DNA from: Bugulina stolonifera
Taxonomy: Eukaryota; Bryozoa; Gymnolaemata; Cheilostomatida; Bugulidae
Direction of reading: 5' to 3'
Assembly: GCA_935421135.1 (NCBI GenBank)
Contig: OW285191.1
Location: forward strand, 15,007,700 to 15,071,699
Length of the DNA: 64,000 bases
The position numbers were made by a program, and so were the translations under genes. Every line of letters begins with the position of its first letter. The stretch's first letter is position 1. The notes under the pieces were generated by a model. The model was given only the letters and a program-made list of their open reading frames with translations, was not told where the DNA came from and searched no databases. Shown one piece after another: positions 11,741 to 23,559 of the stretch.

Positions 11741-13084
11741 GAAATGTGCTTTTCCAGGGAAACATCTCTGCCCCCAATATTATATTGATTGCTACCAAAT
11801 TTGTGTTACTTATTTTCCTGCAATTTTTCTTTCAGTGTAAGTGACTTTACTCAAGCCAATAAAGTACTATCACTCACGCAAGTCATGTAAATTCATGCTA
11901 CTGGGCATTAACAGCCTTTGCTGGTGGTCATCTTTCCAAACAAATAATCAATACTACTACTCATATCAAATACTGGCTTCATACCATAATATAATGTTAT
12001 AATCAGCCACAGACTGCATGAAACACTGGAAAGGGTGAACTTGTTGTGTATTGTAGAGGCAGTCATGGCATCATCAGGGATGGCTTCATTGCAGCACCTT
12101 GAAGTACTGCAGTCAAACTTAAAAGATTCAAAAGAGAATCACAAAGTCTGCTGCATGTAGTAAGTTGAGTGCACATACTACTGGACTACTTCAGAATTAT
12201 CTGCTCAATCAATGGGAGTAGATAGCTCTAAAGCATACTCTGTACTAACAGTATACATACAGTAATGCTGTTATTAGACCCTTTGTGTTATTATAGGCAG
12301 CGTTGTGATATTTATAGATCTATAATGCACTATGTTTGAGACTAGTATAGATGTAGTATATTTACATTGTATATATTATCCATGCGTTCGCATGCTCAAT
12401 AGTATTTTTCATGTTGATGGGGAGACAACTCCAATTTATTCTGCTTATACTGTAATTGCTACAGCAATACTTATCACAATCAAATCAGCTGAACTCAGCT
12501 GATACAAAAGAGATCTTACAACAAAATTTATTATTTCCTTAAACCTAAAATATGTGCACAATTCATTAAACTGGACTAACACCCAGGGCACAACACATGA
12601 TGGCTTTGTCCTTTTGCCATTTGTACTTACTTTAACAACAATAATTCTATATAACTAATTATAGGAAGGGTTATCTACTCAGTCAATTTTAGTCTATACT
12701 CTGTGTTATAAGTAGACAGGGCTTACTCCTGGCCTTTACTACAACAATAAGTTACTCATCCATTTAATAGGTTTATCATTTACCTTGATTCCTATTGGTT
12801 AGCTACCCTTTCCTTGAACTTATCAAGATGAGGACCAGTGGCTACACAAATATATACATGTACATGTGTATCTGATGAGTGTTTTATTAAACTATTAGTA
12901 TTAAAATGATTTTAAACACTTCGGTTTTATTATGATACATATAATATAATATACATGTAGTTAGTCTAACATTGAACACCTTCTTGACATGATTAGTACC
13001 ACACAAATATTCTCATATTGTGGTGAGGCAGGACATTTCATGCATTAATACTTAGCCTCAGTCTCCATTGAACTGACAGTAAAA

Positions 13085-13590
13085 TGTAGTTGTCTTCCTT
13101 AACTCCTACTTTGTATACATGTGTTATACTGTATAATTACTCTTGCATTTATCCTTACCTTGTGTACATTGACTCGTTGTTGTTTTATTGCTATAATATT
13201 ATATTGTGCACTTGCTATACATGATTGTAACTAGTCGACTACTAGTTGTTTAACCTACCTTTATGTTTGGTTACATAGGACCGAGGTCCCTATTAATAGT
13301 TACAATCCAATTATTACACTAAGTACAATTTTATATGTATTTTTAGCTATTACTGACCCAAGAGGTCGGCCCTCGTACTTATTACTCCATGTTGTTAAGC
13401 AATACCTATGCTATATTTTATCGTACTTTTACTTTTACCGAAAACGCTAATGTTATATAAAGTGAATTCTTTTCATATGTTAGTTAGTTGTTGTCTGGAG
13501 TTCAATAAAGATGCTAGCTAGTTCCAGCTCTAAGTCCTTTCGGACTTAGAAGCCCGAACTTCCTACTAATTAAGAATACACTGTAGACAA
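13085..13590 (+). mobile_element. Probable solo LTR (boundaries approximate)
   Basis: The segment holds TTATATAAAG at 13453-13462 and TTCAATAAAG at 13502-13511, the order seen in LTR promoters and polyadenylation sites. It also has GAGGTCGGCC words like those in the other LTRs of this window. It lies inside a block missing from the paralogous right arm. I could not fix exact ends or a target duplication. Confidence 0.35.
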
Positions 13591-15240
13591 TAACTCAGTA
13601 TGAATTATGGGTCATACCTACAGCTCACACAAATAATAACAATCCATCAAACATACTGCTTCAGTCTTTATGTAATGAGGAAGACCTAGCACCACACATA
13701 GGTCCTTCCCACACTAGTATCACTATCGGTACTCGTGTGTATGCACAACCAGCAGATAAAACATTACAATATTATGCTCCATAATATGTACATGTACATG
13801 AATATACTAAATGATCTTACATATCATCACAACTCATACATGTATATCACCTAAACATATAATTATGACACAATGCTATGACACACTGATATGTGTGGAG
13901 TTCTAACTACAGCGTATGATCAGTTTCCGTTACCAATGTTATGGAATGACCAGTTTGGTCTTCATTTAAAATCGCCTGTTCAGGTGTAAAGGAAGATAAT
14001 ATGCAACCAACCAATGGATCTCTCTACTGCATGCAACTATATTATAGTTATATTACACCTTATAACTTTTTACTATTGTTTTAGCGAGCAAATTATGCTT
14101 TACAACTTAAATGCAACTACTTGAAGATGTTGGTGTGAGTAAGAAGTTTAACTATATAAAGTATGAGTTCCTTGCTGAAGAAGGTTACGTAAAGTAGCAC
14201 TAGACATATATTTTGAGCTATCAGTCCTGATGTTTCGACATCAATCCAAGTACCATAGTCAGAAGAAAATAGTATCAAAATTGGTATCGGAATAGCAGGA
14301 GTAAAACAAACAAAATATTTGTCTAGTATTACTTTATATTGAAATAGAACTATATTCTGAATTTGCTATAATAAAAATTATATCATTTAGAGAAGATATA
14401 GCTACATGTACATGTATATTGTATCACAAAAGTTTTGTAGCAGGAATAAACTTTTTCTTGGTCAAAAGGGTTTTGCTTACAAAGATATATATATAACACC
14501 TCTGATATATTGCATAATGTATACCATTTAGTGAATGTTCTCTGTGCAGTAAGTTAAAAAGGCTAACAGTACCTCATGTGCATGTACATAGCATTTCAGG
14601 TACTCCAGAGACTAAATAGAAGTACACACTCCGTCAGCTGTATGATATTGTGAATGCAGTATTCAGTCTGTGATGGATCCCATGTAGACCATTGCTTGTG
14701 TCTTCTTATTTGACATATTTACTCAAATTTACAAGATTGTAATTTAAATTTTAATAGTTATTAAGGAGAAACAGAGTAAAGTTCACACAATATGAATATC
14801 TTTACTCAGTAATTAAACATACACACTTCTACTGAGAAGGTAACAATCCATTAGTTTAATCTCTAACTGAGTAAAAAGATTAACATTTAGTGAACTACAT
14901 ATTCGGAGGTCAAGATCCAACCTGTTCATTTAGTTCTGCTGAACAGATCCAGAGAAGACTAGTATCACTGTATATTTCATAGTAACATCTACTTGTACCA
15001 TCAGTAACTCCAAACTTCAGACAGATTCCTTGTAAGTAAACTTGCTGTAATAATTAATATTATGAAATATAAATGCTATGTTATACCTACCACTATATAA
15101 GTGGTTGGTTTAGAATTTTTTGGTGATGAAACATTTTCTTTTTCAGTAGATTGATAGCTTATCTGTTATCATTGGTTAAATAGAGTTAAATGAACGAAAG
15201 ACACAGCATTATGTAACATTCCCCAAATCTTTAGTACATC

Positions 15241-15270
15241 ATGTATGTATGTATGTATGCATGTATGTAT
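15241..15270. repeat. ATGT microsatellite
   Basis: Seven to eight ATGT units with one GCATG interruption lie upstream of NRa. Confidence 0.8.
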
Positions 15271-15484
15271 GAATTATTTTACTGTACATGTATTATACAT
15301 TTCCAGTATTTATTTATCTCAAATGTATACTACATGTTCTTCTGTTGTGAGGCCACCACCTCTGTGATTTAAAAGTAACAAGCTGACACTTTTCAAAACT
15401 AGTTCAATGATGTATAGTTTTCTGTTAGAACTCCCAGCTGCTGTAATGAAAGAATTTATACTGTTTATTCTTTGTAGATTCACA

Positions 15485-17003
15485 ATGGCACCCCCACAGT
15501 GCCAAGTTTGTGGAGAAAGTGGAAGCAGGCGGCATTACGGTGCACAAACATGCACCGGGTGCCGCCTGTTCTTTAAGCGATCGGTTAGAAACCGAAAGGT
15601 TTTAATTTGCCAGGTGAATACTATAATATATTATTTCCTGATCTGTCATCTTATAACCCGAAATATGAATCACATACAGATATATAGATTGTGTAGTTAT
15701 ACCAGACCTACAACACTGTGACACCAACATGTCAATTATTTCCCTTGTGTCGATGTTACATATTAAAAGAAAGAAGAGGACTGTCCCATAACAGTTGGAA
15801 CACGCAACGGCTGCCAGGCATGCAGGTATAGATGCTGCCTATCAGCTGGCATGGACCCAAGTGGTAAGCTAAGCTCCATTAATCTATCAGATGATAATCT
15901 GTTACCCATATTAAATTGAAGCACATGTACATGTATGTGTAGTATATACAATTGGGAATTGAATAATGTATTATAGAATAGTTGTCTGCTCCATGTGTAA
16001 TAAAAAAGACAACTTCTCATTTACATCACCATATTAAAATCGCGTTGTTTCATATGTATGCAGCACTTATGCTTTAAGTACATAGAACAATGACTCGTAC
16101 CGCTGAGTATAACACATAAATTGTAACTAGAGCACTTAGGTAATTGTGTATTTATACATGACTTGATTTCACAACTATCAATGGTTTCATTCCCTGACCG
16201 AGGGCTGGCTCCAACGCCTCTAATATTATTATAATGCCTGAACAGACTGATGCAGTATCTACTGTGTGTTTGGTTTTGCTCAACATTATTTTGAATCACA
16301 TGTTGATGTGAATAAAACATTTAAGCATAAGGATGCAAGATGTGACTACAGTAAATGCTACCAGCTGAAATAAGTTTCTATTAGTGATGATTTATTCTAT
16401 GTATTTCAGCTGTTCAGGATCCCCGCATAGCAGAGGCCCCTGCAGCTCTGCCAATTGAGCCACCTGCAGCTCCACTACTTGAGCCGCCTGCAGCTCCACC
16501 ACTCCAGCCGCCTGCAGCTCCACCACTTCAGCCGCCTGCAGCTCCACCACTCCAGCCGCCTGCAGCTCCACCACTTCAGCCGCCTGCAGCTCCACCACTT
16601 CATCCGCCTGCAGCTCTACCACTTCAGCCGCCTGCAGCTTTACCAATGGAGGTCCTCACTGCTCCCACGTAAGTGCTGTCCATCGCTACTTGTACAAGTC
16701 TACAAGTACATTAGTATATTATACGCTTTCTGTTACTGGTCAACAAAACTGATTTATTCAGTACTTGCTGTAAGAATAGTCAACAACATCTACTATTAGC
16801 TCTTAATTCTGATGATTTTATTAGCTGAATGAAATACCCAAACATTAGAATAACAGAAGTTTCTATACACAGATTGCTGGCATGACAACTGAGTTTGTTT
16901 TGTTTATAGGTTGTATTATAATCAACTACTAGAGTACCACTACAGACTGCAAGCAACAGTACTTTGGCTAGCCACTGTAAGGTGGTACTACACTGGGAGG
17001 TGA
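15485..17003 (+). CDS. Nuclear-receptor DBD-only protein with PPAAPPLQ repeats (NRa)
   Basis: Four exons: 15485-15613, 15770-15863, 16410-16668 and 16910-17003, with phases 0, 1, 2 that join cleanly into about 191 aa. Residues 6-66 form the receptor zinc-finger domain. Ligands are C6, C9, C23, C26 for finger one and C42, C48, C58, C61 for finger two, with canonical spacing. The P-box region is [10 protein letters not shown] instead of CEGCKGFFRR. Exon 3 encodes a Pro/Ala-rich linker made of eight 8-residue repeats. Exon 4 encodes 30 residues ending [13 protein letters not shown]. No ligand-binding domain is present. The first ATG follows an acceptor TTCTTTGTAG, so a 5' untranslated exon probably lies upstream. 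The inverted copy NRb has the same structure, and conservation of all exon joins supports the model. AATAAA at 17242 is a candidate polyadenylation signal. Probably a nuclear DNA-binding factor; targets unknown. Confidence 0.78.
16457..16648 (+). repeat. Coding 24-bp minisatellite, eight units
   Basis: Eight tandem 24-bp units (core CCGCCTGCAGCTCCACCA) encode [12 protein letters not shown] octapeptides in exon 3 of NRa. The paralogue NRb has about one unit's worth of related sequence, so the array expanded in this copy or shrank in the other. Confidence 0.9.
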
Positions 17004-18145
17004 TGAACAAGGCAAGGAAAAATCTGGAAGACTAAACTATTAGCTCGGTTTTTGTGTTCTATTACTGTAACTGTACCATAACTTGGAAAGATAAATCTTA
17101 ATCTTTCCAAGCTTTATATGTCAGTAATATTTCCACTTTGCTTTATAGTCTCAGTGTATGGAGCAAGGGCAAATCTCATGACGTCAGGCTGCCTGCATAT
17201 TTATTTATTATTCCTAGAATGCCTTGAGTCTGATCAATCTGAATAAATTTAATATTATTGTAGATGTATATTACATTATAGTAATACATGTATAAACAAA
17301 ACGCACCAAATGCTTGCTCAAACATTCTATTGCATCTTAGATGCAACTCACTACTGCTCTATGTCAAGTGTGAACAAGCAGACTGCGTTGGTTTTATTAG
17401 AGTCTGCACCATAAACAGTAGGAGTTGCTCTCTCTCTTCCGCATAAATACCTGCAACTGCAGAATTATGTTTAGCTTGTGGTCCCAGTCTTTCATCAAAG
17501 GAAGTTTAACTGCAGCTGTGAGCTTTAACTAAACATAGAGCTACAACTAAAGGGTTTTTGTTTGCAAGTGTTTTCAAGAGAGTACAATATTTACTAGCTT
17601 AAAGCTGTCTAGCTGAATGCTCTATATAACCTTCACCATATTGTGAACCATCATATGATACTGACATATCATACTGTAACTCTCAACTTTGGAGAAATTC
17701 TATGTACATTGTAAGTGGTAAGCTTGCTGTAATAATTTATATTAGGGAATTTTATTGTCTACAATATAATATACTATATAATGTTATATCTATCATTGTG
17801 AAAGTGGTTGGCTAGATTTTGTCAGTCATAAAACCATTTTTCTATTTAGGGAGAGGTGTAGCTTATTTATTGCCATTGGTCACCTCAGCAAATGATTGAA
17901 CAGACAGCTTTATGTAACATTCCCTGAAAAAGTCTTGTTGCATATAATTACTATGCTATGAGTATTGTATATTTTTACCATTGCATACTACATGCACTTC
18001 TATTGTTGAGAACACTATCTCTATGACTTAAAAGCAAAAGGCTAAAAATTTTTTAAAAAGTAGTCCTATGATGTATAGTTCTCTTTTACAACTTCCAGAG
18101 ACCAAGATAAGAAAAACTTGTTTGTTTCTTCCTTTCAGATTCAAG
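17004..18145. other. Intergenic, NRa to NRc
   Basis: It has an AATAAA at 17242 and a small hairpin TTGGAAAGAT/ATCTTTCCAA at 17080-17110. The stretch 17460-17540 resembles 27775-27850. Nothing coding is seen. Confidence 0.5.
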
Positions 18146-18673
18146 ATGGCACCGCACCATGCCAGGTCTGTGGGGAAGAGAGGAGCAGGTGGCACTAAGG
18201 TGTACATACGTGCACCGAATGCTGCCTGTTATTCAAGTAAATAGTTAGAAGCAGAAGGATTATGGTGATGAGGTGAATGTAATCTACTCTGTCATCTCCT
18301 TGATGGAAATATTTAATAAAAACTTATTGTACATGGCAGTCTGTAGAGTATACCATATAATCAGAGCTTATAGTTCATGGAAATAGTAATTGTTCATGAA
18401 TACATAAAATGTCTGAACATAATAATGCACTACCAATTAGTTTGTTACTATTTTTACTTTGGTGATTTAAAAAGTATAAGTATGCAATTACAGCAGAGAT
18501 TTCCATTATCATCTGGAGAATTTATTTTATCTCTTTCAGCAGTTCAGAATCACCAGGGATTAGCTGTAAACACATCTCCAGTTGTGGATGCTTCGTTTGG
18601 AAATCCAGCAGAGAGTACTTCTGCTGCTCCACCAGTATTTGCACAACCAGTGGAGTCCTCTGCTGCCAATACA
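18146..18673 (+). pseudogene. Broken nuclear-receptor DBD copy (NRc)
   Basis: An exon-1 homologue starts at ATG 18146 after a CCTTTCAG acceptor. It is frameshifted within the first dozen codons, and in the receptor frame the codon aligned with Tyr of HYG is TAA. More stops follow after the finger. I cannot find an exon 2. An exon-3 homologue at about 18540-18673 (CTCTTTCAG acceptor) reads AVQNHQ... and is Ala/Pro/Ser-rich, matching AVQDPR... of NRa and NRb in position and start phase. It lies in the spacer of the inverted duplication. Confidence 0.7.
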
Positions 18674-18901
18674 GTTATAGTCAGTAATAATCCACGCACA
18701 CTATTATATTCTTGTCAATGACATGTACATGTGGATCCAGATAGAAACTAACTCAAGTACAATGATGTCCCCTTCACTATAAATAGAAGAATCTCGACTC
18801 ATATTACATTGTAGACAAGAATAGTTGTCAGTTGGGAGCAATAATGAAGTAACATAACAGCAGCAGTGAGTTATTAGTAAATGTATTACGATTTTACCTG
18901 A

Positions 18902-18980
18902 CAGGTGCTCTCTGGCTGGTGGTGGGCAGGTGCTCTCTGGCTGGTAGTGGGCAGGTGCTCTCTGACTGGTAGTGGGCAGG
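18902..18980. repeat. 25-bp tandem repeat, three copies
   Basis: Three near-identical 25-bp units (core CAGGTGCTCTCTGGCTGG) lie upstream of FReD-A. The matching region upstream of FReD-B (near 32280) has a single unit-like TCTCTGGCTGGTGGTGG. The array therefore expanded on one side. Confidence 0.85.
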
Positions 18981-19454
18981 GACCCCAAAGACTGACAGAG
19001 TGACACTGCTAGCTTACATCATCCTTACATAGGTCACCAAGTTGACCAGAATGTAGCTGTAAAGCAGTTGTTTAACATAATAGCTCTGAACTAGTCATAT
19101 GATTTTTGCAGCCTTATAAATAGTGCATTAGCTGCTAATTGCATACACAATATGGTTGTACTTAAAAGAACTCTGGCAACCTCTTAATTTAGCACACAGA
19201 GATTGTCTTCTCTTTCCTTCCTTATTGCATTATAACAACATATTATGATCCAACTGATTGATGGAATATTTTTAGAAAATACAATTAATATGTCAATATG
19301 TAAAGATCTGACCACACTGATTGATGATTTGTGATTTTGTGACTAGGCATGAGACTTGATACATGTAATATTGATTAAGTAAAAGAGGAAATGCAATGTT
19401 TGTCACCCTAAAAGACAGAGTCCTGTATGACTATTTATAGTGCTGTAAAATCTG

Positions 19455-19462
19455 TATAAATA
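19455..19462 (+). promoter_or_regulatory. TATA box of FReD-A
   Basis: TATAAATA lies 96 bases before the chosen start codon. The sequence from about 19200 to the start is conserved upstream of FReD-B (same box at 32771-32778), and part of it recurs inverted at 54462-54632. This marks a shared core promoter. Confidence 0.55.
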
Positions 19463-19557
19463 TTTGAATAATCTTCAGTAATCAATAGTTTGTTTAGTTT
19501 GATGTCTCTGTAGAATACCAGATTATTCATTCTGCTTGGAGAATGAGAGGAGCTGTC

Positions 19558-22500
19558 ATGTATGTCTCAATTAACGTGTTATGGCTGACGCTGACGGCTT
19601 TATGTCTCACAGTTCAAGATCAGTCTGCTAAATTCCGTGTTTATGAAGAGCTAGACATTTCTCCAGGGTCTGGATGGTCTCCATTTCTATATGCCCGAGG
19701 TAGGTCTGCTTCAAGTTTGCAAGAAGTGCCAATTCTGTTAAAAAAATATAATGTAAAGACCTACATTTCACGAAAATTATTTTCCACTTTATCCATTCCA
19801 TTCTACAGATATGAACTATTTCATACAGATGACCTTCAAAACAACATGTTATAAATTTTTCCAAACTCATATGCATCTTAATAAACTTGACATTAGTATG
19901 TTTTTTGCTAAATGGAAATGGATGTTATTATCTCTTGGGAGTTACAATGATCACTTGTTATTTATAGATGTAGCCAGCATGGTTGTGTGTGCAAGCATGT
20001 GCCTATCAGACCAAAAGTGTGCTGCTGCTGTCTTTGATAAATCCTTGAAAGAATGCCAACTTGCAACCTGTCCTCTGAATAACTATGTTCAAAGTAGTGG
20101 AACTGACCTGGTCTACATAGACATAGGAGAAGTGGTAAGGTTGTCCTTCAGGACAAATAATTATATTTCATCAAACTGGTGCTAGAAGTGAGGGTACACC
20201 CTGATATACAGAGTGTACTCTCATCAAGATAATGAGCCTTATGTAAGCTGGAAATGCAAGCGCAGTGTATCCACCTTGTTCTGCTTGAGTTCTAACACTG
20301 CACCAAACCAATAGTTTATAATGGGTCATATTTTAGGAAAAAATTTTTATGCAAAAAATTGTTATGCAAAAATTTTATAACCGTTCACATGCAGTATTTT
20401 TATTTATAATCGCTTAAAAAATGTTTCTAAACTATATGTATATGGGTTATTTATTATTCTGATTGATGAATTACTGATTTATTTGTTTTTAATCTGCATA
20501 CATGTTGCAAAGAAACGAAGTATTACTGCTATCGAATACCTATAATGTACACTTTCAAACCTTTTGATATGCTATTTCCATGACTGTAGCATAGTGCTAG
20601 ATAGGATTACAAAGATTCTCTATCCTTTACCAATATTCACAGGGGAAGCATGACATTGGAATTTTTATTAGGTAACTGATCAGATTTCACTTGCAAACAT
20701 GATTAAGAGAAAACCTCTTTTATTTGACCAGAGATTTATCTTATCAATAAGTGCTGTACTTCCTATTGGATGTGAAGAGTTAGTAACAACTATTTACATG
20801 TACATATAGCTCCATATCTGTGGATTTTTTGTTTGGGCCTAACTGAGCTTCAAATTCTAAAATCAATCATATTATGTTTTGTTTGTCATGTTTCAGTGTA
20901 CTTCACAATAATGTTGGACCATAGTTCTAGAGAGATACACCATCACATTACACATTGCATGCATGTCATGTTGTTCCAACATATTATGTAAATACTGTGG
21001 TTGGCTTTCATTGTAGCATTCAAATGGAGAAGTAATCTCACGAGATGACAATACTGGAGTATATATTGGTAGGTGTGATGAGGGGAGATGAGAACACTAC
21101 TTTGGCTATCCCTGCTATATGGACGGTTATTTTGATCTTGGCAGCATGCTATAGATATATCTATCAATCATTCTTCCACTTCATACTTCAGAACTAAGAA
21201 CAACAATGAGGTACAATCATGGGCACTAATAAGGTATTGATCATAACTAGAGGTTGCCTGCTCTCAACTGAGAAGGGACAACTCCTAATTATAATCAATA
21301 GTTTATTAGTGCCCGTGATTGTACCTCATTGTTGTACTTTGTTCTGCAGTCTAAATGTTAGCATTAAGTCCTGTACTCTAGCTTCTGCCAGAAGTTGTGC
21401 ATATATTCACATCCTAATTCTGGTTCTGTTGTAGATTGCCAGGAGGCATTTGAATCTGGTCAGAGGTGTTCTGGAATATTCACAATAAAGAAACCAAATC
21501 CTTCTGCTACTCCATTTGAAGCCTTCTGTGAGTTTGATAATGAACATGGATGGACTGTGATACAGAGAAGGATAGATGGTTCTGTTGACTTCTACAGAGG
21601 GTGGGATGACTATGTTAATGGATTTGGTGATGTGGACGGAGAATACTGGATAGGTAAACACTATATCGATATAATATTTACTAAAAAACATACAGTAGCG
21701 CTGGACTGCTGTTAGAAGTCAGCTAAAGCCAAAATATTGTGACGTAGAAGTAGTCTATTGCAGTAAAGTGAAATTGCGTAAGTACCAGGTAGATTGATGA
21801 AATATCTGACAAAGTATTTGAAATTAGCACAAACTACTGCAACACATAGGCTACATAATACTAGATGATAATATAAGGATCTGGTAACACACATGTATAT
21901 GTTCTTGGATAGACTGTGGGGTGCTGTGCTCATTGCAGCTACTCTCTGCATGAATATCAGCAATTGTGTAGATTGAATAATTATAATATATTGTTCTGAT
22001 GATCAAGGGCTAGAGAACATCCATTATCTGACAGACACAAACACAAAGCTCAGAGTCTACCTAGAAGATCATGAAGGAGAGACAAGGGAAGCTAACTACT
22101 CATCATTCTCTATTGGATCCAGTTCAAGCAAATATGCTATCACTGTAAGAAGTTTGTTTTACTACATTGCAAATACCTGCTGAAGTTACCATCCAATACA
22201 GTATGCATCACGGGTTGATTTAAATAATACAACAATTTTATATCATGTAGATATTTTATAACGAAATATTAGGCTTATTTGGAAAGTTGAACACAATTAA
22301 TTCAGTTCAGTATTGTATGGAGGAGCACCTTGTTTAGCTAGCAGTGACTGCTATCCCATCTTATTTGTTGGTATCTGTTATTGAACAAGGTATCTGGGTA
22401 CACAGGAGATGCTGGGAATTCCTTACCAACTGGAGCACCGTTCTCTACTAAAGACCAAGATAATGACAGTCATCCCCCTAGCAGTTGTGCCATCAGCTAC

Positions 22501-22835
22501 GGAGGTACATTATGTTCAGTATATAGCCAAGCATGTTTACACAACTGGAGTGTACAAGACTGCATAATGCACCATTCCTAACTCCTTAGTTTATGTTAGA
22601 GCTTATGAAACAGAGACTCAACTCAGTGTATAAACATGTCCTATTAATACCAACAGTGTAACATTGTTTTAATATACTAGGTGCTTGGTGGTACACTGGT
22701 TGTCATAACTCCAACTTAAATGGAGTCTGGTACTCTGATGGAGGAGCAGCTGGTTATGCTAGAGGCCTGGTTTGGAATCACTGGTTGGGGTACCATTACT
22801 CACTCAAGGCTGACACTATGATGGTGACAAGATAG
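19558..22835 (+). CDS. Secreted PAN-like / fibrinogen-domain protein (FReD-A)
   Basis: Seven exons: 19558-19699, 19968-20134, 21017-21068, 21435-21653, 22008-22144, 22390-22504, 22681-22835. All joins keep frame and give 328 aa. Residues 1 to about 20 are a hydrophobic signal peptide. Exon 2 (about residues 48-103) has the Cys pattern CASMCLSDQKC...CQLATC of a PAN/Apple-like module. Residues 121-328 form a complete fibrinogen C-terminal domain: DCQEAF start, FCEFDNEHGWTVIQRR, a DQDND calcium-site-like motif, and GAWWYTGCHNSNLNG near the end. Such proteins are secreted lectin-like recognition molecules in invertebrate immunity or adhesion, but ligand and role here are inferred. An in-frame ATG exists at 19543. 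I prefer 19558 because it is conserved in FReD-B, which lacks the upstream one. Exon phases match FReD-B throughout. Confidence 0.9.
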
Positions 22836-23091
22836 TGATATGATGCTCACGGGTGACTTGTTATAAAAATTCTGATAGTATATTCTGTCATATTCTAACG
22901 CATATACATATACTATTAGGATATATACCTGATAAGTTATCTAGTATAATACCATTCTTATATACAATGAACAGGAACATGATGCCACAGGCTGTAGCAG
23001 ATTGTGTGTAAAATATTATAGTTGACCTCAAAAGACTAACATTATAGTAAGAGTGTACCTGATAGCATTTACTTATTCAATAATAAACATT

Positions 23092-23097
23092 GGACAT
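23092..23097 (+). promoter_or_regulatory. Candidate polyadenylation signal of FReD-A
   Basis: AATAAA lies about 257 bases after the FReD-A stop, in otherwise featureless A+T-rich sequence. Confidence 0.35.
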
Positions 23098-23559
23098 CAT
23101 TTGCTGCATATATATATTTAGGGGCTAGCCATGTTCTAGTTGATTCAATATATTGTAGATGTTTAGTAATATTATAATAACGCGATAATAAAAGTTTTCA
23201 GATGGAATTCGCTTAGTCAATATAATAAACATTGAATATCATTGGTAAGTAGAGTTCTCCCTTGAGCTTGAATCAACGAAAATTTTTATGTTCACATAAT
23301 CTGAAGATGACAACTAACTGTACACAATACATAAAAAATAATAAGTATATTGTACTGTGTTGATTATCTATGCTGCCAGTTCTTGTTTTTGTATTAATCT
23401 ACTTCAAGGTAAATAATTATAATGTTTCTATTTACTCTTTATAATATGGATCAGTTATGTTCTAAAAATTTAAACACTATACAACTTTTAGTTCAAAATA
23501 GCTAGTGGGAGTTGATTCAATCAAAGTTACATAGATGTAGTAATATCCGAACACAAAAA

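Larger units (their letters stand above)
12415..17010. repeat. Left arm of large inverted duplication
   Basis: Blocks here match the reverse complement of 23560-26330. Examples are 14820-15060 against 25510-25740, the whole NRa gene against NRb, and 12590-12720 against 26090-26220. About 1.8 kb at roughly 12720-14510 is absent from the other arm and includes an LTR-like segment, so it was probably inserted later or lost from the right arm. The spacer between the arms is about 6.5 kb and holds a broken receptor copy and FReD-A. Confidence 0.75.

Noticed and set aside
16455..16799. Open frame on + with HLQLHH-type repeats, and a minus-strand frame with VVELQAAE repeats
   Set aside because: Both are shadows of the 24-bp coding repeats of NRa exon 3. 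The frame used is the one that joins the flanking exons in phase and has a counterpart in NRb.
19543..19557. Upstream in-frame ATG for FReD-A
   Set aside because: FReD-B lacks it although the surrounding bases are conserved, and starting at 19558 puts the hydrophobic signal peptide at the very N-terminus.
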